DNA of 64,000 nucleotides from CAVPKN01 sp964588495 (GTDB lineage: Bacteria; Chlamydiota; Chlamydiia; Chlamydiales; JAAKFR01): the NCBI GenBank assembly GCA_964588495.1, contig CAZPPS010000006.1, positions 43,613-107,612 on the forward strand. Reading direction: 5' to 3'. The number at the start of each line of letters is the position of its first letter. Position 1 is the first letter of the stretch. This document shows positions 15,641 to 23,842 of the stretch, one piece after another. The notes beneath the pieces are model-generated. The model did not search any database and was not told the DNA's origin. It saw nothing but the letters and a program-made list of their open reading frames with translations. A program made the translations under genes and the position numbers.

Positions 15641-16310
15641 ACAGCTTAAACTGAGCCCTTCTATTTTTCTTCCATGCCGCATCGTCGTGTCCAAGAACGA
15701 GTGGGCGCTCAACGCCGTAGGAGATGGTGAAGAGTTTTTCTGGGTCTACCCCGTTTTGGATCAAAAATGTGCGAACCGCATTGGCTCGGCGAGAGCCTAG
15801 AGCCAGGTTATAGGCAGCAGCTCCCCGTTCGTCGGCATGTCCTTCTACAAAAATATGCATTTTGGGGTGATCAGCCAGATAATCAGCGATTTGGCGCAAA
15901 GTGGCAACATTACCGCTTCCCTCAATGGAGTAGCTGTCGGTTTCAAAATGCACATTGTTAAACAGGGGAGCAAGTGTCCCTGTAGGGGTAATAAATCCTT
16001 CGATTCCAGGGATTTTTGATCCTGGATCGCCAGGAGATTCATTTGCGGCAGGGTAATCTTTCGTATTGAGATGGGAGGCATCTGCTAAGGGAACAAATTC
16101 AGAATCTCGGGAACCTCTATCTGAATCGCCCCATTTCTCGTAGAAATTGGCATACTCTCTTGAATCGACATGTTCGCCAAATAAAGAACGGACCCCTTTT
16201 CCAAGGTAGCGGCTGCAGGTTTTTGTATCTTCCCACACTTCGCACCGACTACGGCAACAAGAAGTTAGGCTGCTGGCTGCAATAACACTTAAAATAATTA
16301 GTTTTTTCAT
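15630..16310 (-). CDS. pal: Peptidoglycan-associated lipoprotein Pal
   Basis: This 226-residue outer-membrane lipoprotein has a lipoprotein signal with lipobox LTSC at ~15-18, directly followed by further cysteines (CCRSRC). A ~100-residue linker follows, then an OmpA-like peptidoglycan-binding domain (~110-226) with VEGHADERG, NLALGSRRANAV and the terminal NRRAQFKLYER. Pal works with TolB and TolA to hold the outer membrane to the cell wall during division. It lies 4 bp downstream of tolB and overlaps the LysM gene. The domain retains the Asp and Arg that bind diaminopimelate in the family (DERG and NRR context). Confidence 0.95.
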   Translation of the reverse strand: MKKLIILSVIAASSLTSCCRSRCEVWEDTKTCSRYLGKGVRSLFGEHVDSREYANFYEKWGDSDRGSRDSEFVPLADASHLNTKDYPAANESPGDPGSKIPGIEGFITPTGTLAPLFNNVHFETDSYSIEGSGNVATLRQIADYLADHPKMHIFVEGHADERGAAAYNLALGSRRANAVRTFLIQNGVDPEKLFTISYGVERPLVLGHDDAAWKKNRRAQFKLYER

Positions 16311-16314
16311 TTTC

Positions 16315-17601
16315 TTATCCTCTCACTTTTGCAGGCTCCCAAGCGGGAAATCTTTTTTCCCCTGGGCCATTTGTAATTTTAACAACTTTTTTCTGGTTTA
16401 GATTGATCATAAATAAATCTGATGTGGTCGCAGTCGAAGAATTGAACATCAGATGCAGCGAATTGGGAGCCCAAGCGGGATTTTCTTTGTGTCCAAATCC
16501 ATCGGTGAGCTGTGTTTCTGTGCCGCTGGCAATATCGTAGAGCCAGATTTGCCTTACACCAGAGCTCAGCGCGCTATAGGCAATGGTTTGCCCATCGGGA
16601 GACCAGGCTGGCGAGGTATTCTCACGGGTTTTTTTGCTGATCATTTTTGGTTTTAAATCTTTGATAGAAGCTCCAGGAGAGGGGACGTCCAGAATATAAA
16701 TGCGGGGAGTTCCATCTTTGTTGGAAACAAAAGCCAATTTTTGGCCGTCAGGGCTAAATGTGGGGGTTCCTTGAGTGGCTCCTGGTGCGCAAAACACTTG
16801 TCTGGGCTTATCCAAAAGGCCGTTTTCAAGGGAGAAGTCCTGCACAAAAAGATCGGGGTTGCCGGTAATATCGCTGATAAAAGCCACTTTATCCAGCGTG
16901 GGGGCAATTGCGGGCATCAATTGATTACCCCTTAAGTAGCTCACTCTTTTTCCAGCGCCCGATTCAAGAGCAGAGGCAAATATTTTGGGTTGTCCCACCT
17001 TGTAGGAAACATACAAGAAATTGCGGCAAGGGCCCCCGTTTTTTGCTGGGACAAAGGTGGGGGTGACGCACAAGCAGTTATCGCTTGTAAGGGCCTTTGC
17101 ATTGCCGCCGTCATAATCTGCTTTCCACACATTATTGACCCATTGTGAGGAAGTTTCGCCCGTTCGTGTGCGCAAAGTGTATAAAATGTGGGTTTGTGCA
17201 ATCCCATGTTCATGAAAAAGTGTCTGGAAAATTTTGTCATGGATTTGATGCATCAAGACACGGTCTTTAGTAGCATCTCCTGAAAGAACAAGACCCTCAA
17301 GGGATTTAGAAGATCCTGGGATGATGAGTTTGACGCTCAGTATCTTGTCTTTGATCTCAACTTCGATTTTAAGGTGAGATTTTTTCTCAGCAACAAGTTC
17401 TGTTTTGCCATTATTTTCGAAATCAAAGCGGAGTACTTTTTCTAGCGAGGAAAGGTATTTTTTATCGAGGCCACTTCCTTTTTCCTGAAGGGGATGCAAA
17501 TATATAGGTGTAAGAGTTTCAGCAGTTTTAACGTGGACGATGATCTCTTCATCGGCACAAAGGGGGCAACACAAAAGAAGTAGAAATAAGAAGATGCGCA
17601 T
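16315..17601 (-). CDS. tolB: Periplasmic Tol-Pal protein TolB
   Basis: I start at ATG 17601, which gives 428 residues opening with a signal peptide (MRIFLFLLLLCCPLCADEE). The frame continues 14 codons upstream to a TTG, which would bury the signal. There is no clear ribosome binding site, so initiation is less certain. An N-terminal alpha/beta domain (~20-150) precedes a beta-propeller with WD40/PD40 repeats such as PTFSPDGQKLAFVSNKDGTPRI, split here as PTFSPDGQ and LAFVSNKDG, and SPAWSPDGQTIAYSA. The domain order is that of TolB, which binds Pal and TolA in the periplasm. Hairpin element B separates it from tolA. Confidence 0.92.
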   Translation of the reverse strand: MRIFLFLLLLCCPLCADEEIIVHVKTAETLTPIYLHPLQEKGSGLDKKYLSSLEKVLRFDFENNGKTELVAEKKSHLKIEVEIKDKILSVKLIIPGSSKSLEGLVLSGDATKDRVLMHQIHDKIFQTLFHEHGIAQTHILYTLRTRTGETSSQWVNNVWKADYDGGNAKALTSDNCLCVTPTFVPAKNGGPCRNFLYVSYKVGQPKIFASALESGAGKRVSYLRGNQLMPAIAPTLDKVAFISDITGNPDLFVQDFSLENGLLDKPRQVFCAPGATQGTPTFSPDGQKLAFVSNKDGTPRIYILDVPSPGASIKDLKPKMISKKTRENTSPAWSPDGQTIAYSALSSGVRQIWLYDIASGTETQLTDGFGHKENPAWAPNSLHLMFNSSTATTSDLFMINLNQKKVVKITNGPGEKRFPAWEPAKVRG

Positions 17602-17659
17602 GCCAAAAGAGATACCAGAAAAATGGCCTGTTTTCAATGACAATCTTCGAAAAGCATCT

Positions 17660-17767
17660 CCCGTGCCCGTGCCCTTGCCTGTGCCCTTGCCTGTGCCCGT
17701 GCCCGATTCGCGAGTTTTGGGATCTTCAACGGGAAGGGGCGGGCACGGGCACAGGCACAGGCACGGG
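17660..17767. repeat. Hexamer-armed hairpin element B, inside the tol operon
   Basis: Left arm 17678-17705 and right arm 17740-17767 are complementary at 25 of 28 positions. The left arm continues outward to 17660 with more GTGCCC/TTGCCT units that have no partner. Here the units are GTGCCC, GTGCCT and TTGCCC, unlike the GTGACC units of elements A and C. The element occupies nearly all of the 180-bp gap between tolA-like (17782) and tolB (17601), two genes that are adjacent in other Chlamydiae. It lacks a following T-run. Confidence 0.85.
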
Positions 17768-17781
17768 GGGACGACATAAAC

Positions 17782-18618
17782 TTAATGTCCCTTAAGCGTA
17801 ATGGAAAAAGTGTGCGTTTTCTCACCTTTGAAATGGGAGTCGAAGAGAGGACAGGTCAACGCAGCAATTTCTGACTGCACATAGAGTTTATTTCTCTCGC
17901 TGCTGCACTTTATGATCTCGAAACTTTGCACTTTGCCTTCTCGAGTCAGCGTGAGTTTGATTTTGACATCTTCATTTTCTGGGAGAACAAGGCATGTTTT
18001 TAGATAAAGGGCGAGTTCATCTTCGTAGCTTGCTTGAAATTTCAAAGATTCGGTTGCCAGTTTTCCTAACGCAGGCTGTGCATCTTTAGGTTTCGAAGTT
18101 GTCGAGGAAGTTTTCCCTGTAGCGGGTTGATTGAGTTTTTTGAGGATCTCTTTCACTGAAGCTGCGATTTGTTCCTGATTTGTTGTGGTTTTAGGAGCTG
18201 GAGGCGGAGCAGGCGTTTTTGTGACGACAGGTTTTGGGGTTGGTTTTTTGGCTTCAACAACTGGTTTCGGAGCTGGCTTTTTGGGCTCAACAATAGGTTT
18301 TGGAGGCGGTTTTGTCTCTTTAACAACGGGTTTAGGTTTTGGCTCTGGTTTTTTCTCTATGACAACCGGTTTTGGCGGGGGACGAGGCGGTTCCTCTTTC
18401 GGTTCTTCTTGAACAAAGGGCTCTTCTTCAACACAAATGGGTTGTGGGGGCTCAGGCTGCGGCTCAGGCTCAACGATTTCAGTCTTAATTTCTGCTTCGA
18501 ATTGGGTATGGACAACAACAGGTTGTTTTGGAGAGTTTTTTGGAGGGTTGCTTTGGAAATAACAGAGGAAAATGACCAACCAAATATGCAAAAATGTCAC
18601 AAACAATGTAACTTTCAT
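17782..18618 (-). CDS. tolA: TolA/TonB-like periplasm-spanning protein
   Basis: The protein has 278 residues. One N-terminal transmembrane anchor (TLFVTFLHIWLVIFLCYF, residues 3-20) is followed by a long Pro/Lys/Glu-rich extended region (~25-150; repeated PKPVV, PPPKP and KKPEPKPK units) and a C-terminal globular domain (~185-278). This is the plan of TolA/TonB: an energy-transducing rod driven by TolQ-TolR that reaches TolB-Pal. The C-terminal domain is too diverged to tell TolA from TonB by sequence, but the gene order tolQ-tolR-this-tolB-pal argues for TolA. Its start overlaps the tolR stop by 4 bp. Confidence 0.85.
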   Translation of the reverse strand: MKVTLFVTFLHIWLVIFLCYFQSNPPKNSPKQPVVVHTQFEAEIKTEIVEPEPQPEPPQPICVEEEPFVQEEPKEEPPRPPPKPVVIEKKPEPKPKPVVKETKPPPKPIVEPKKPAPKPVVEAKKPTPKPVVTKTPAPPPAPKTTTNQEQIAASVKEILKKLNQPATGKTSSTTSKPKDAQPALGKLATESLKFQASYEDELALYLKTCLVLPENEDVKIKLTLTREGKVQSFEIIKCSSERNKLYVQSEIAALTCPLFDSHFKGEKTHTFSITLKGH

Positions 18619-19031
18619 TCGGGCTTTAAAATGACATCCATTTCTCTAAAACCTGCCGCCTCAACTGCATTTTTAACACTTTGGTAGGTGCCAAATTTTG
18701 AATTGCGGTCTTGAAAAACTTGGGGTTTGGCTTCTGGGTTCTTTTGCTTTAAAAAACTTAAATGCCCTTTAAGTTGTCCAAGGGGCACATTCTGCTCATT
18801 GATAGAGACAACATCATCGCTAAACACACGGATTGTGACGGCGCTTTTTTCCTGCACAAGTGAAGCGTTTTTCGGATCAAGAGGAGGGCCAACAGCTAAT
18901 TCGACCTTGTCCATTTCAAGGAGGGGGGCGACTAAAATAAACATGATCAGAATCACAAAACAAACATCAATCAAAGGGGTCAGATTGATCTCAGCTTCTG
19001 CAAGAGTTGTTGTTTTGCGCCGCATTCTCAT
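18615..19031 (-). CDS. tolR: TolR/ExbD-family inner-membrane protein
   Basis: The 138-residue protein has the family layout: a short cytoplasmic N-terminus (MRMRRKTTTLAEAEINLTPLID split as MRMRRKTTT and EINLTPLID), one transmembrane helix (~23-43, CFVILIMFILVAPLLEM) and a periplasmic domain. The functionally essential Asp of the helix start (PLIDV, Asp22) is present. TolR/ExbD pairs with TolQ/ExbB to use the proton gradient and move TolA. It overlaps both tolQ and tolA by 4 bp, which indicates translational coupling. Confidence 0.93.
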   Translation of the reverse strand: MRMRRKTTTLAEAEINLTPLIDVCFVILIMFILVAPLLEMDKVELAVGPPLDPKNASLVQEKSAVTIRVFSDDVVSINEQNVPLGQLKGHLSFLKQKNPEAKPQVFQDRNSKFGTYQSVKNAVEAAGFREMDVILKPE

Positions 19032-19729
19032 TTTTGCACATCCACTTGTCGGTATTGGAGCTCAACAGAGGCTAGCATGAGGTGAGAAAAATCTTCCAAG
19101 TCACCAGAAAGATGTCCAATTTTTGCTTTTAAATAGTTGTAGCTGATCAAAGCGGGTATGGCAACAAGAAGGCCTAAAACCGTAGTCCCAAGGGCCATGG
19201 CAAGGCCTCCCATAATCGTTGAGTTGGCATTGGCGCTAGACCCATTTTGTAGTTCTGCAAAGGTGAGCAAAATGCCCCAAACAGTGCCAAGCAGCCCTAA
19301 GAAGGGGGCAAGGCTGACAACTGTTGAGAGGATAAACAGATTTTTTTCCATGCTTTTGGTTTCTGAGGAGACGGTTGTCAATAAATGGGCTTCAATCAGG
19401 GCTATATCGGTTGCGGATAAGGTGACAGCCGTTTTTTCTTCGATGACAGAGTGATTTTTCTGCAAAAGCTCAAGAGTGTGTTCTTTGAGCGTTCGGTAGA
19501 GGGCTGCAAAAGGGTGGAGAGCTTCGCCTATTTCCAGACCCAGAGGATTTAAACGTTTTTTTTGAAACATCTGCACGAGCTGGGCGCCTCTTTGTTTAAC
19601 GCCACGCTGTAATAAAAATTTTTGCAGGAATATGATCCATGTCATCATAGATAGTAAGAAAAGCCCCAAAAAAATGGCCTTTCCAAAAAGATCAGAGCCA
19701 AGATAAGCATTAAAAATTGGATTTGACAT
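19028..19729 (-). CDS. tolQ: TolQ/ExbB-family proton channel subunit
   Basis: The protein has 233 residues with three predicted membrane helices: ~15-35 (AIFLGLFLLSMMTWIIFL), ~130-155 (LFILSTVVSLAPFLGLLGTV) and ~170-195 (MGGLAMALGTTVLGLLVAIP). The conserved segment APFLGLLGTVWGI and the third-helix TTxxGLxVAIPA pattern match TolQ/ExbB. It forms the stator-like channel with TolR. It is the first gene of the operon tolQ-tolR-tolA-tolB-pal-LysM. The 90-bp gap to the divergent dsbD holds the promoters of both units. Confidence 0.93.
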   Translation of the reverse strand: MSNPIFNAYLGSDLFGKAIFLGLFLLSMMTWIIFLQKFLLQRGVKQRGAQLVQMFQKKRLNPLGLEIGEALHPFAALYRTLKEHTLELLQKNHSVIEEKTAVTLSATDIALIEAHLLTTVSSETKSMEKNLFILSTVVSLAPFLGLLGTVWGILLTFAELQNGSSANANSTIMGGLAMALGTTVLGLLVAIPALISYNYLKAKIGHLSGDLEDFSHLMLASVELQYRQVDVQK

Positions 19730-19819
19730 ATTATGTGAAGTATTTTATTTAAATCTTTACAATGTGCAGATTATCAGATATAATTTTTAAAGGATACCAT
19801 AAAAAATGAGGACTAACTA

Positions 19820-21940
19820 GTGAGATCGTTTTATTATTGCTGCGCTATCCTGGCAGTTCTTCTTTCAAATCATTTTTCAGCATTCGCACTCTCGCAAACA
19901 GAACCGGTTCAGGCCACTTTACTTGCGGAAGACGAATCGATTCAGCCCGGACGCCCTTTTTGGATCGGAGTTGAATTGAAAATGGCAGATGGATGGGATA
20001 CTTATTGGCAAAATCCCGGAGATTCTGGCTTCCCCACTCAAGTGAACTGGAAATTGCCGGAAGGATTCAAAGCGGGACCCATTCTTTGGCCCTATCCTGA
20101 AAAAATGACAGTAGATGGCCTTGTGGTTTTTGGCTACACAGAGAGCGTCCTCCTCATGACTCAGATCACACCACCAGCTCAGCTTTCTGGTAATCAAAAA
20201 ATTGAAATTAAAGCAGATGTCAACTGGCTAGCCTGTAAAGATTCGTGTGTTCCCGGGAGCGCTTCGCTAGAACTGGCTTTGCCAGTGACGAGTGCCGATC
20301 CTGGAATCGATGATTCAAAAATTGCGGTTTTTAATCAGGCCCGCCTTCAACTGCCCCAAAAAGAGGGAGATTTTTTAGTCAGCGCGCAGGCCGATCAATT
20401 TGTTTTAAAATTTAATCCAGCAAAACTTGGGGAAATTCAAGAAATTTTATTTATCCCAGAAGATGCTGATGTCATCGATTACGCAGCTCCTCAAATTTTT
20501 AAGACGGAAGGGAAAAATGCGACCCTTCAAGTGAAAAGGGCCCATTCAGACACACTGCCAAGTTCTTTAAAGGGAATTATGCTTGTATCTGAAAAAGGGA
20601 ATGAGCTTAAGAGAGCGATTCAGGTGGATAGCGCCATTACAGCCTCTCAGGTAAAATCTGTGGAAGGGGTTTCAAGTGTCGCTGTTGCCCTATTATTTGC
20701 GTTTGTTGGGGGACTTATCCTCAACGTTATGCCTTGTGTGCTTCCAGTTGTGGCTTTGAAGATTTTTGGCTTTGTGAAGATGGCAGGTCAAAAACGGAGT
20801 CTGATTTTAAAGCATGGGGGCGTGTTTGCAGGGGGCGTCTTGATCTCATTCTGGGTTCTTTCAGGAGCCCTTTTGATTCTACGTGCATACGGAGAAGGGA
20901 TCGGTTGGGGCTTCCAGCTGCAGGAACCTGTTTTTGTAGCGATTCTGGCAGGGTTATTGTTCCTCTTGGGATTGAGCCTTTTCGGAGTCTTTGAATTGGG
21001 CACTTCCTTGATCTCTTTGGGGAGCAAACCGGCCTCTAGTTCTGGATCGCCCCTCAAAAGTTCATTTATGAGCGGCGTCCTCGCAACTTTAGTAGCAACT
21101 CCTTGCACAGGCCCGCTCTTGGGTCCTGCCCTTGGATTTGCAATGACTTTACCGCCCATCCAGGCTCTACTCATTTTCACAGGGATGGGACTTGGGATGG
21201 CTTTCCCTTATCTTCTGTTTGCAGCCTTTCCTCAGCTGGTGAAGTTTTTACCAAAACCTGGCAACTGGATGATCACTTTCAAACAGATCATGGGCTTTTT
21301 GATGATGGCAACCGTTGCCTGGCTTATCTGGGTATTTGGGGCCCAAACCGATAACATGGCAACGTTTGTCTTGTTAGCGGGCCTTTTGATTATGGCAATC
21401 GGCGGTTGGATTTATGGAACCTGGGGCGCTTTGAATCGCAAGAAAATCACACGGATGATCTCTGCTGTGATTGCAGCACTTTTGATCGTAACAGGAGGAA
21501 GCGCTGCGATTATGACTGCCAAACAGCACCGTGACACTCCAGCGATTGCACAAGTAGCTTCTGATAGTGGGTGGGAAGCCTATTCACCACAGCGGGTCGA
21601 AGAGCTACGCGCACAAGGCGTTCCTGTCTTTATCGACTTTACGGCGAAATGGTGCTTGATTTGCCAGGCCAATAAAGTGGTGCTCCACTCTTCTTCCGTG
21701 GAAAAAGCTTTTAAGGAAAAAGGTGTGGTCACAATGACTGCCGATTGGACAAAAAAGGATGCTACAATCACTCAAGAGCTTGAAAGATTGGGTAGATCGG
21801 GAGTTCCTGTCTATGTCCTTTATCCGGGCAATACCCACGATAGACCTGTCATATTGCCGCAGACCTTGACTGCCAATGTGGTGTGTGACTATCTGGATAA
21901 GCTGCAAACACCCACCACGACTGTGAATCTCACCAAATGA
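19820..21940 (+). CDS. dsbD: Thiol:disulfide interchange protein DsbD
   Basis: This 706-residue inner-membrane protein carries electrons from cytoplasmic thioredoxin to periplasmic thiols. It has a signal peptide, an N-terminal DsbD-alpha domain (~30-270, with a cysteine pair in ACKDSCVPG), an eight-helix core with MPCVLP and ATPCTGP cysteines, and a C-terminal thioredoxin-like domain with WCLIC. All three redox cysteine pairs are intact. The start is GTG 19820 with GAGGA (19808-19812) seven bases upstream. An overlapping four-codon frame (ATG 19806 to TAG 19818-19820) shares its last G with this GTG. The cysteine-rich chlamydial envelope is the likely client. Confidence 0.93.
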   Translation: MRSFYYCCAILAVLLSNHFSAFALSQTEPVQATLLAEDESIQPGRPFWIGVELKMADGWDTYWQNPGDSGFPTQVNWKLPEGFKAGPILWPYPEKMTVDGLVVFGYTESVLLMTQITPPAQLSGNQKIEIKADVNWLACKDSCVPGSASLELALPVTSADPGIDDSKIAVFNQARLQLPQKEGDFLVSAQADQFVLKFNPAKLGEIQEILFIPEDADVIDYAAPQIFKTEGKNATLQVKRAHSDTLPSSLKGIMLVSEKGNELKRAIQVDSAITASQVKSVEGVSSVAVALLFAFVGGLILNVMPCVLPVVALKIFGFVKMAGQKRSLILKHGGVFAGGVLISFWVLSGALLILRAYGEGIGWGFQLQEPVFVAILAGLLFLLGLSLFGVFELGTSLISLGSKPASSSGSPLKSSFMSGVLATLVATPCTGPLLGPALGFAMTLPPIQALLIFTGMGLGMAFPYLLFAAFPQLVKFLPKPGNWMITFKQIMGFLMMATVAWLIWVFGAQTDNMATFVLLAGLLIMAIGGWIYGTWGALNRKKITRMISAVIAALLIVTGGSAAIMTAKQHRDTPAIAQVASDSGWEAYSPQRVEELRAQGVPVFIDFTAKWCLICQANKVVLHSSSVEKAFKEKGVVTMTADWTKKDATITQELERLGRSGVPVYVLYPGNTHDRPVILPQTLTANVVCDYLDKLQTPTTTVNLTK

Positions 21941-22704
21941 TCGATTCACATGCTCACCTCACCCATGACACGCTCTATAATGACATCGAAGCCATTATAG
22001 AGCGTGCCTCTAGTCTCGGTATCAAGACTATCGTCAATATCTGCACAAACCCCGAGGAAGTGGAAAAAGGGCTTTTGCTACAAAAAAGATTTCCCCAAAT
22101 ACATTGTGTAGCAGCCACAACCCCTCATGATATTGCTGCAGAAGGGGAACTTGTTTTTGAGCAAATGGCAAATTATGCAAAAAGCGGCGCACTGATAGCT
22201 GTGGGGGAAACAGGACTAGATTACCATTACTTTCCTGAGAGTAAAACCATTCAGCAAGAATTCTTGCGCAAATACTTAAATCTGGCCAAAGAGTGTGAAC
22301 TTCCTGTTGTCATCCATTGTAGAGATGCTTTTGCCGATTTCTTTGAGATCATCGATCAGGAATATGCAGGCAAGCCGGGTGTTCTACATTGTTTTACAGG
22401 CACTTTATCGGATGCCGAAGAGTTAGTTAAAAGGGGCTGGTATGTTTCCTTTAGCGGGATTGTCACTTTTAATAAAAGTATCGAACTTCAAAAAGTTGCT
22501 CAAAGCATTCCCTTAAGTCATCTTCTCATCGAAACAGATGCCCCCTATCTGGCTCCTGCCCCTCACCGGGGCAAATCCAATGAGCCCAGCTATCTCGCCC
22601 ACACAGCCGCATTTGTGGCTAAGTTGCGTGGCATCTCTTGTGAGGAACTAGTCGCTGCAACCTCTACGAATGCCAACACTCTTTTTAGACTGTTCGGTAA
22701 TTGA
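21937..22704 (+). CDS. tatD: TatD-family metal-dependent deoxyribonuclease
   Basis: This 255-residue TIM-barrel hydrolase carries the family's metal ligands: MIDSHAHLTH at the N-terminus, GETGLDYHY (~87-95), PVVIHCRDAF (~128-137), VLHCFTG (~152-158) and ETDAPYLAP (~204-212). TatD proteins are 3'-5' DNA exonucleases acting in repair. The start overlaps the dsbD stop by 4 bp. The dsbD-tatD order is also seen in C. trachomatis (CT595-594). A palindrome of the GGAGTGCGG family follows directly after the stop. Confidence 0.95.
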   Translation: MIDSHAHLTHDTLYNDIEAIIERASSLGIKTIVNICTNPEEVEKGLLLQKRFPQIHCVAATTPHDIAAEGELVFEQMANYAKSGALIAVGETGLDYHYFPESKTIQQEFLRKYLNLAKECELPVVIHCRDAFADFFEIIDQEYAGKPGVLHCFTGTLSDAEELVKRGWYVSFSGIVTFNKSIELQKVAQSIPLSHLLIETDAPYLAPAPHRGKSNEPSYLAHTAAFVAKLRGISCEELVAATSTNANTLFRLFGN

Positions 22705-22737
22705 AGGGTGGCGAATAATCGCCGCACTCCAGGAAAG
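22705..22737. terminator. Palindrome of the GGAGTGCGG family after tatD, possible terminator
   Basis: Right after the tatD stop, GGGTGGCGA (22705-22713) pairs with TCGCCGCACTCC (22719-22730), followed by AGGAAAGTTTTTT. The right half is nearly identical to copies at 27433-27474 and 54238-54277, while the left half is partly lost. A stem followed by a T-rich stretch at a gene end fits a rho-independent terminator, though the T-run starts several bases after the stem. Confidence 0.55.
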
Positions 22738-22811
22738 TTTTTACGTTAAAAAAATCTTGATAATTACGACAGAAACGCATATGCATTCTTTTATAAAACC
22801 AAAGGCGGCAT

Positions 22812-23840
22812 ATGAACCGAGTACGTTGTTTGATCTTAAACCTATTACTGACCACACAGGTGGCTTACGCAGGTGTAAGTGCAGATGCAGGCGGTTGGAA
22901 GATAAGGGGGGAATATCTCTATCTTCTTCCATCAGTCAGCCAATCCTATTTTGCACAAGATGTTAATCTATCTTCAGGTGGCACTCCTATTGGTCGGCGT
23001 TATAAAAATGATTTTCATGGGCACGGAGCCTACCGCCTGGAAGGTCTTTATGCTTTTTGCAATTGTTTAAGTGACTTTCAGTTGACAGGGACATATGTTC
23101 CCAGAGCAACTACCAAGGCCTCTGCTGATAGTGCTGCAGCTCGTATTGGAGCCGTTCAGGGCATACCTACCAATGTTGGTCTTACGAACTATAACCACGC
23201 GGATTCCCGCATTCAATTTGAATATGGTTCCTTGGATGCTTTATTTGGTTTTTGGGGCTTGCATTGTGAATGTTTAGATCTTTTTTTCAGAGCAGGTCTT
23301 CACGGGGCTAGGTTCTCTTTTGATGAAAAAATTAATTATTTTAGACAGCAAGCCGTAACACCTAATGTCACAAGATTAATTATTTTTAAAAATAGAAGTA
23401 AAAATTGGGGGCTTGGACCAGAACTTGCATTTCAAATGCAATATTCCCCCTTATGGTGCCAACAATTGCTTTGTCATCAGGGAAATTTAAGTCTGGCAGC
23501 CTCTATCAAAGGGGCTTTGCTTGCACACCGCCATAAGCCCGAATTTACGCAAACAATAGTTTCATGTACTAATCTTACATGTGAAAGTGCGGTCGTTCCT
23601 GTAAAAGATGATAAACGCTGGGAGATCATTCCTTACTGCGATATGCGTCTTGGTTTAAATTTTAGTAAAAGATTTGGCTGCAGGGAATTGTCATTTGAAT
23701 TTGGATATGAAATGTTCCTCTATCAAAATGCCATTTCACGTATCAGTTTTTTAAATGCAGCAGGCGCTCCTTCGTCTATTGATCTTTACAGTGATGTAGG
23801 CTTTCATGGCCCTTACGTCTCAGCGAGCCTCAGCTTTTAA
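22812..23840 (+). CDS. Putative outer-membrane beta-barrel protein (MOMP/Legionella-OMP-like)
   Basis: The 342-residue precursor has a signal peptide (MNRVRCLILNLLLTTQVAYA). The mature part alternates polar and aromatic-hydrophobic residues in short strands (WKIRGEYLYLLP, AYRLEGLYAF, LDLFFRAGLHGARFSF, LSFEFGYEMFLYQ) and ends in VSASLSF, a terminal Phe signature of outer-membrane barrels. Cysteines come in pairs (CNC, CEC, WCQQLLC), as in chlamydial MOMP-like porins that are disulfide-linked. A good ribosome binding site (AAAGG) precedes ATG 22812. It sits between tatD and sdhC, which adjoin in C. trachomatis, so it appears to be an insertion. Porin function is inferred. Confidence 0.7.
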   Translation: MNRVRCLILNLLLTTQVAYAGVSADAGGWKIRGEYLYLLPSVSQSYFAQDVNLSSGGTPIGRRYKNDFHGHGAYRLEGLYAFCNCLSDFQLTGTYVPRATTKASADSAAARIGAVQGIPTNVGLTNYNHADSRIQFEYGSLDALFGFWGLHCECLDLFFRAGLHGARFSFDEKINYFRQQAVTPNVTRLIIFKNRSKNWGLGPELAFQMQYSPLWCQQLLCHQGNLSLAASIKGALLAHRHKPEFTQTIVSCTNLTCESAVVPVKDDKRWEIIPYCDMRLGLNFSKRFGCRELSFEFGYEMFLYQNAISRISFLNAAGAPSSIDLYSDVGFHGPYVSASLSF

Positions 23841-23842
23841 CT

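Noticed and set aside
18169..18687. Open frames opposite tolA rich in Phe, Trp, Arg and Gly
   Set aside because: They are the antisense reading of the Pro/Lys-rich tolA linker, have no homologue I know, and conflict with a well-supported operon gene.
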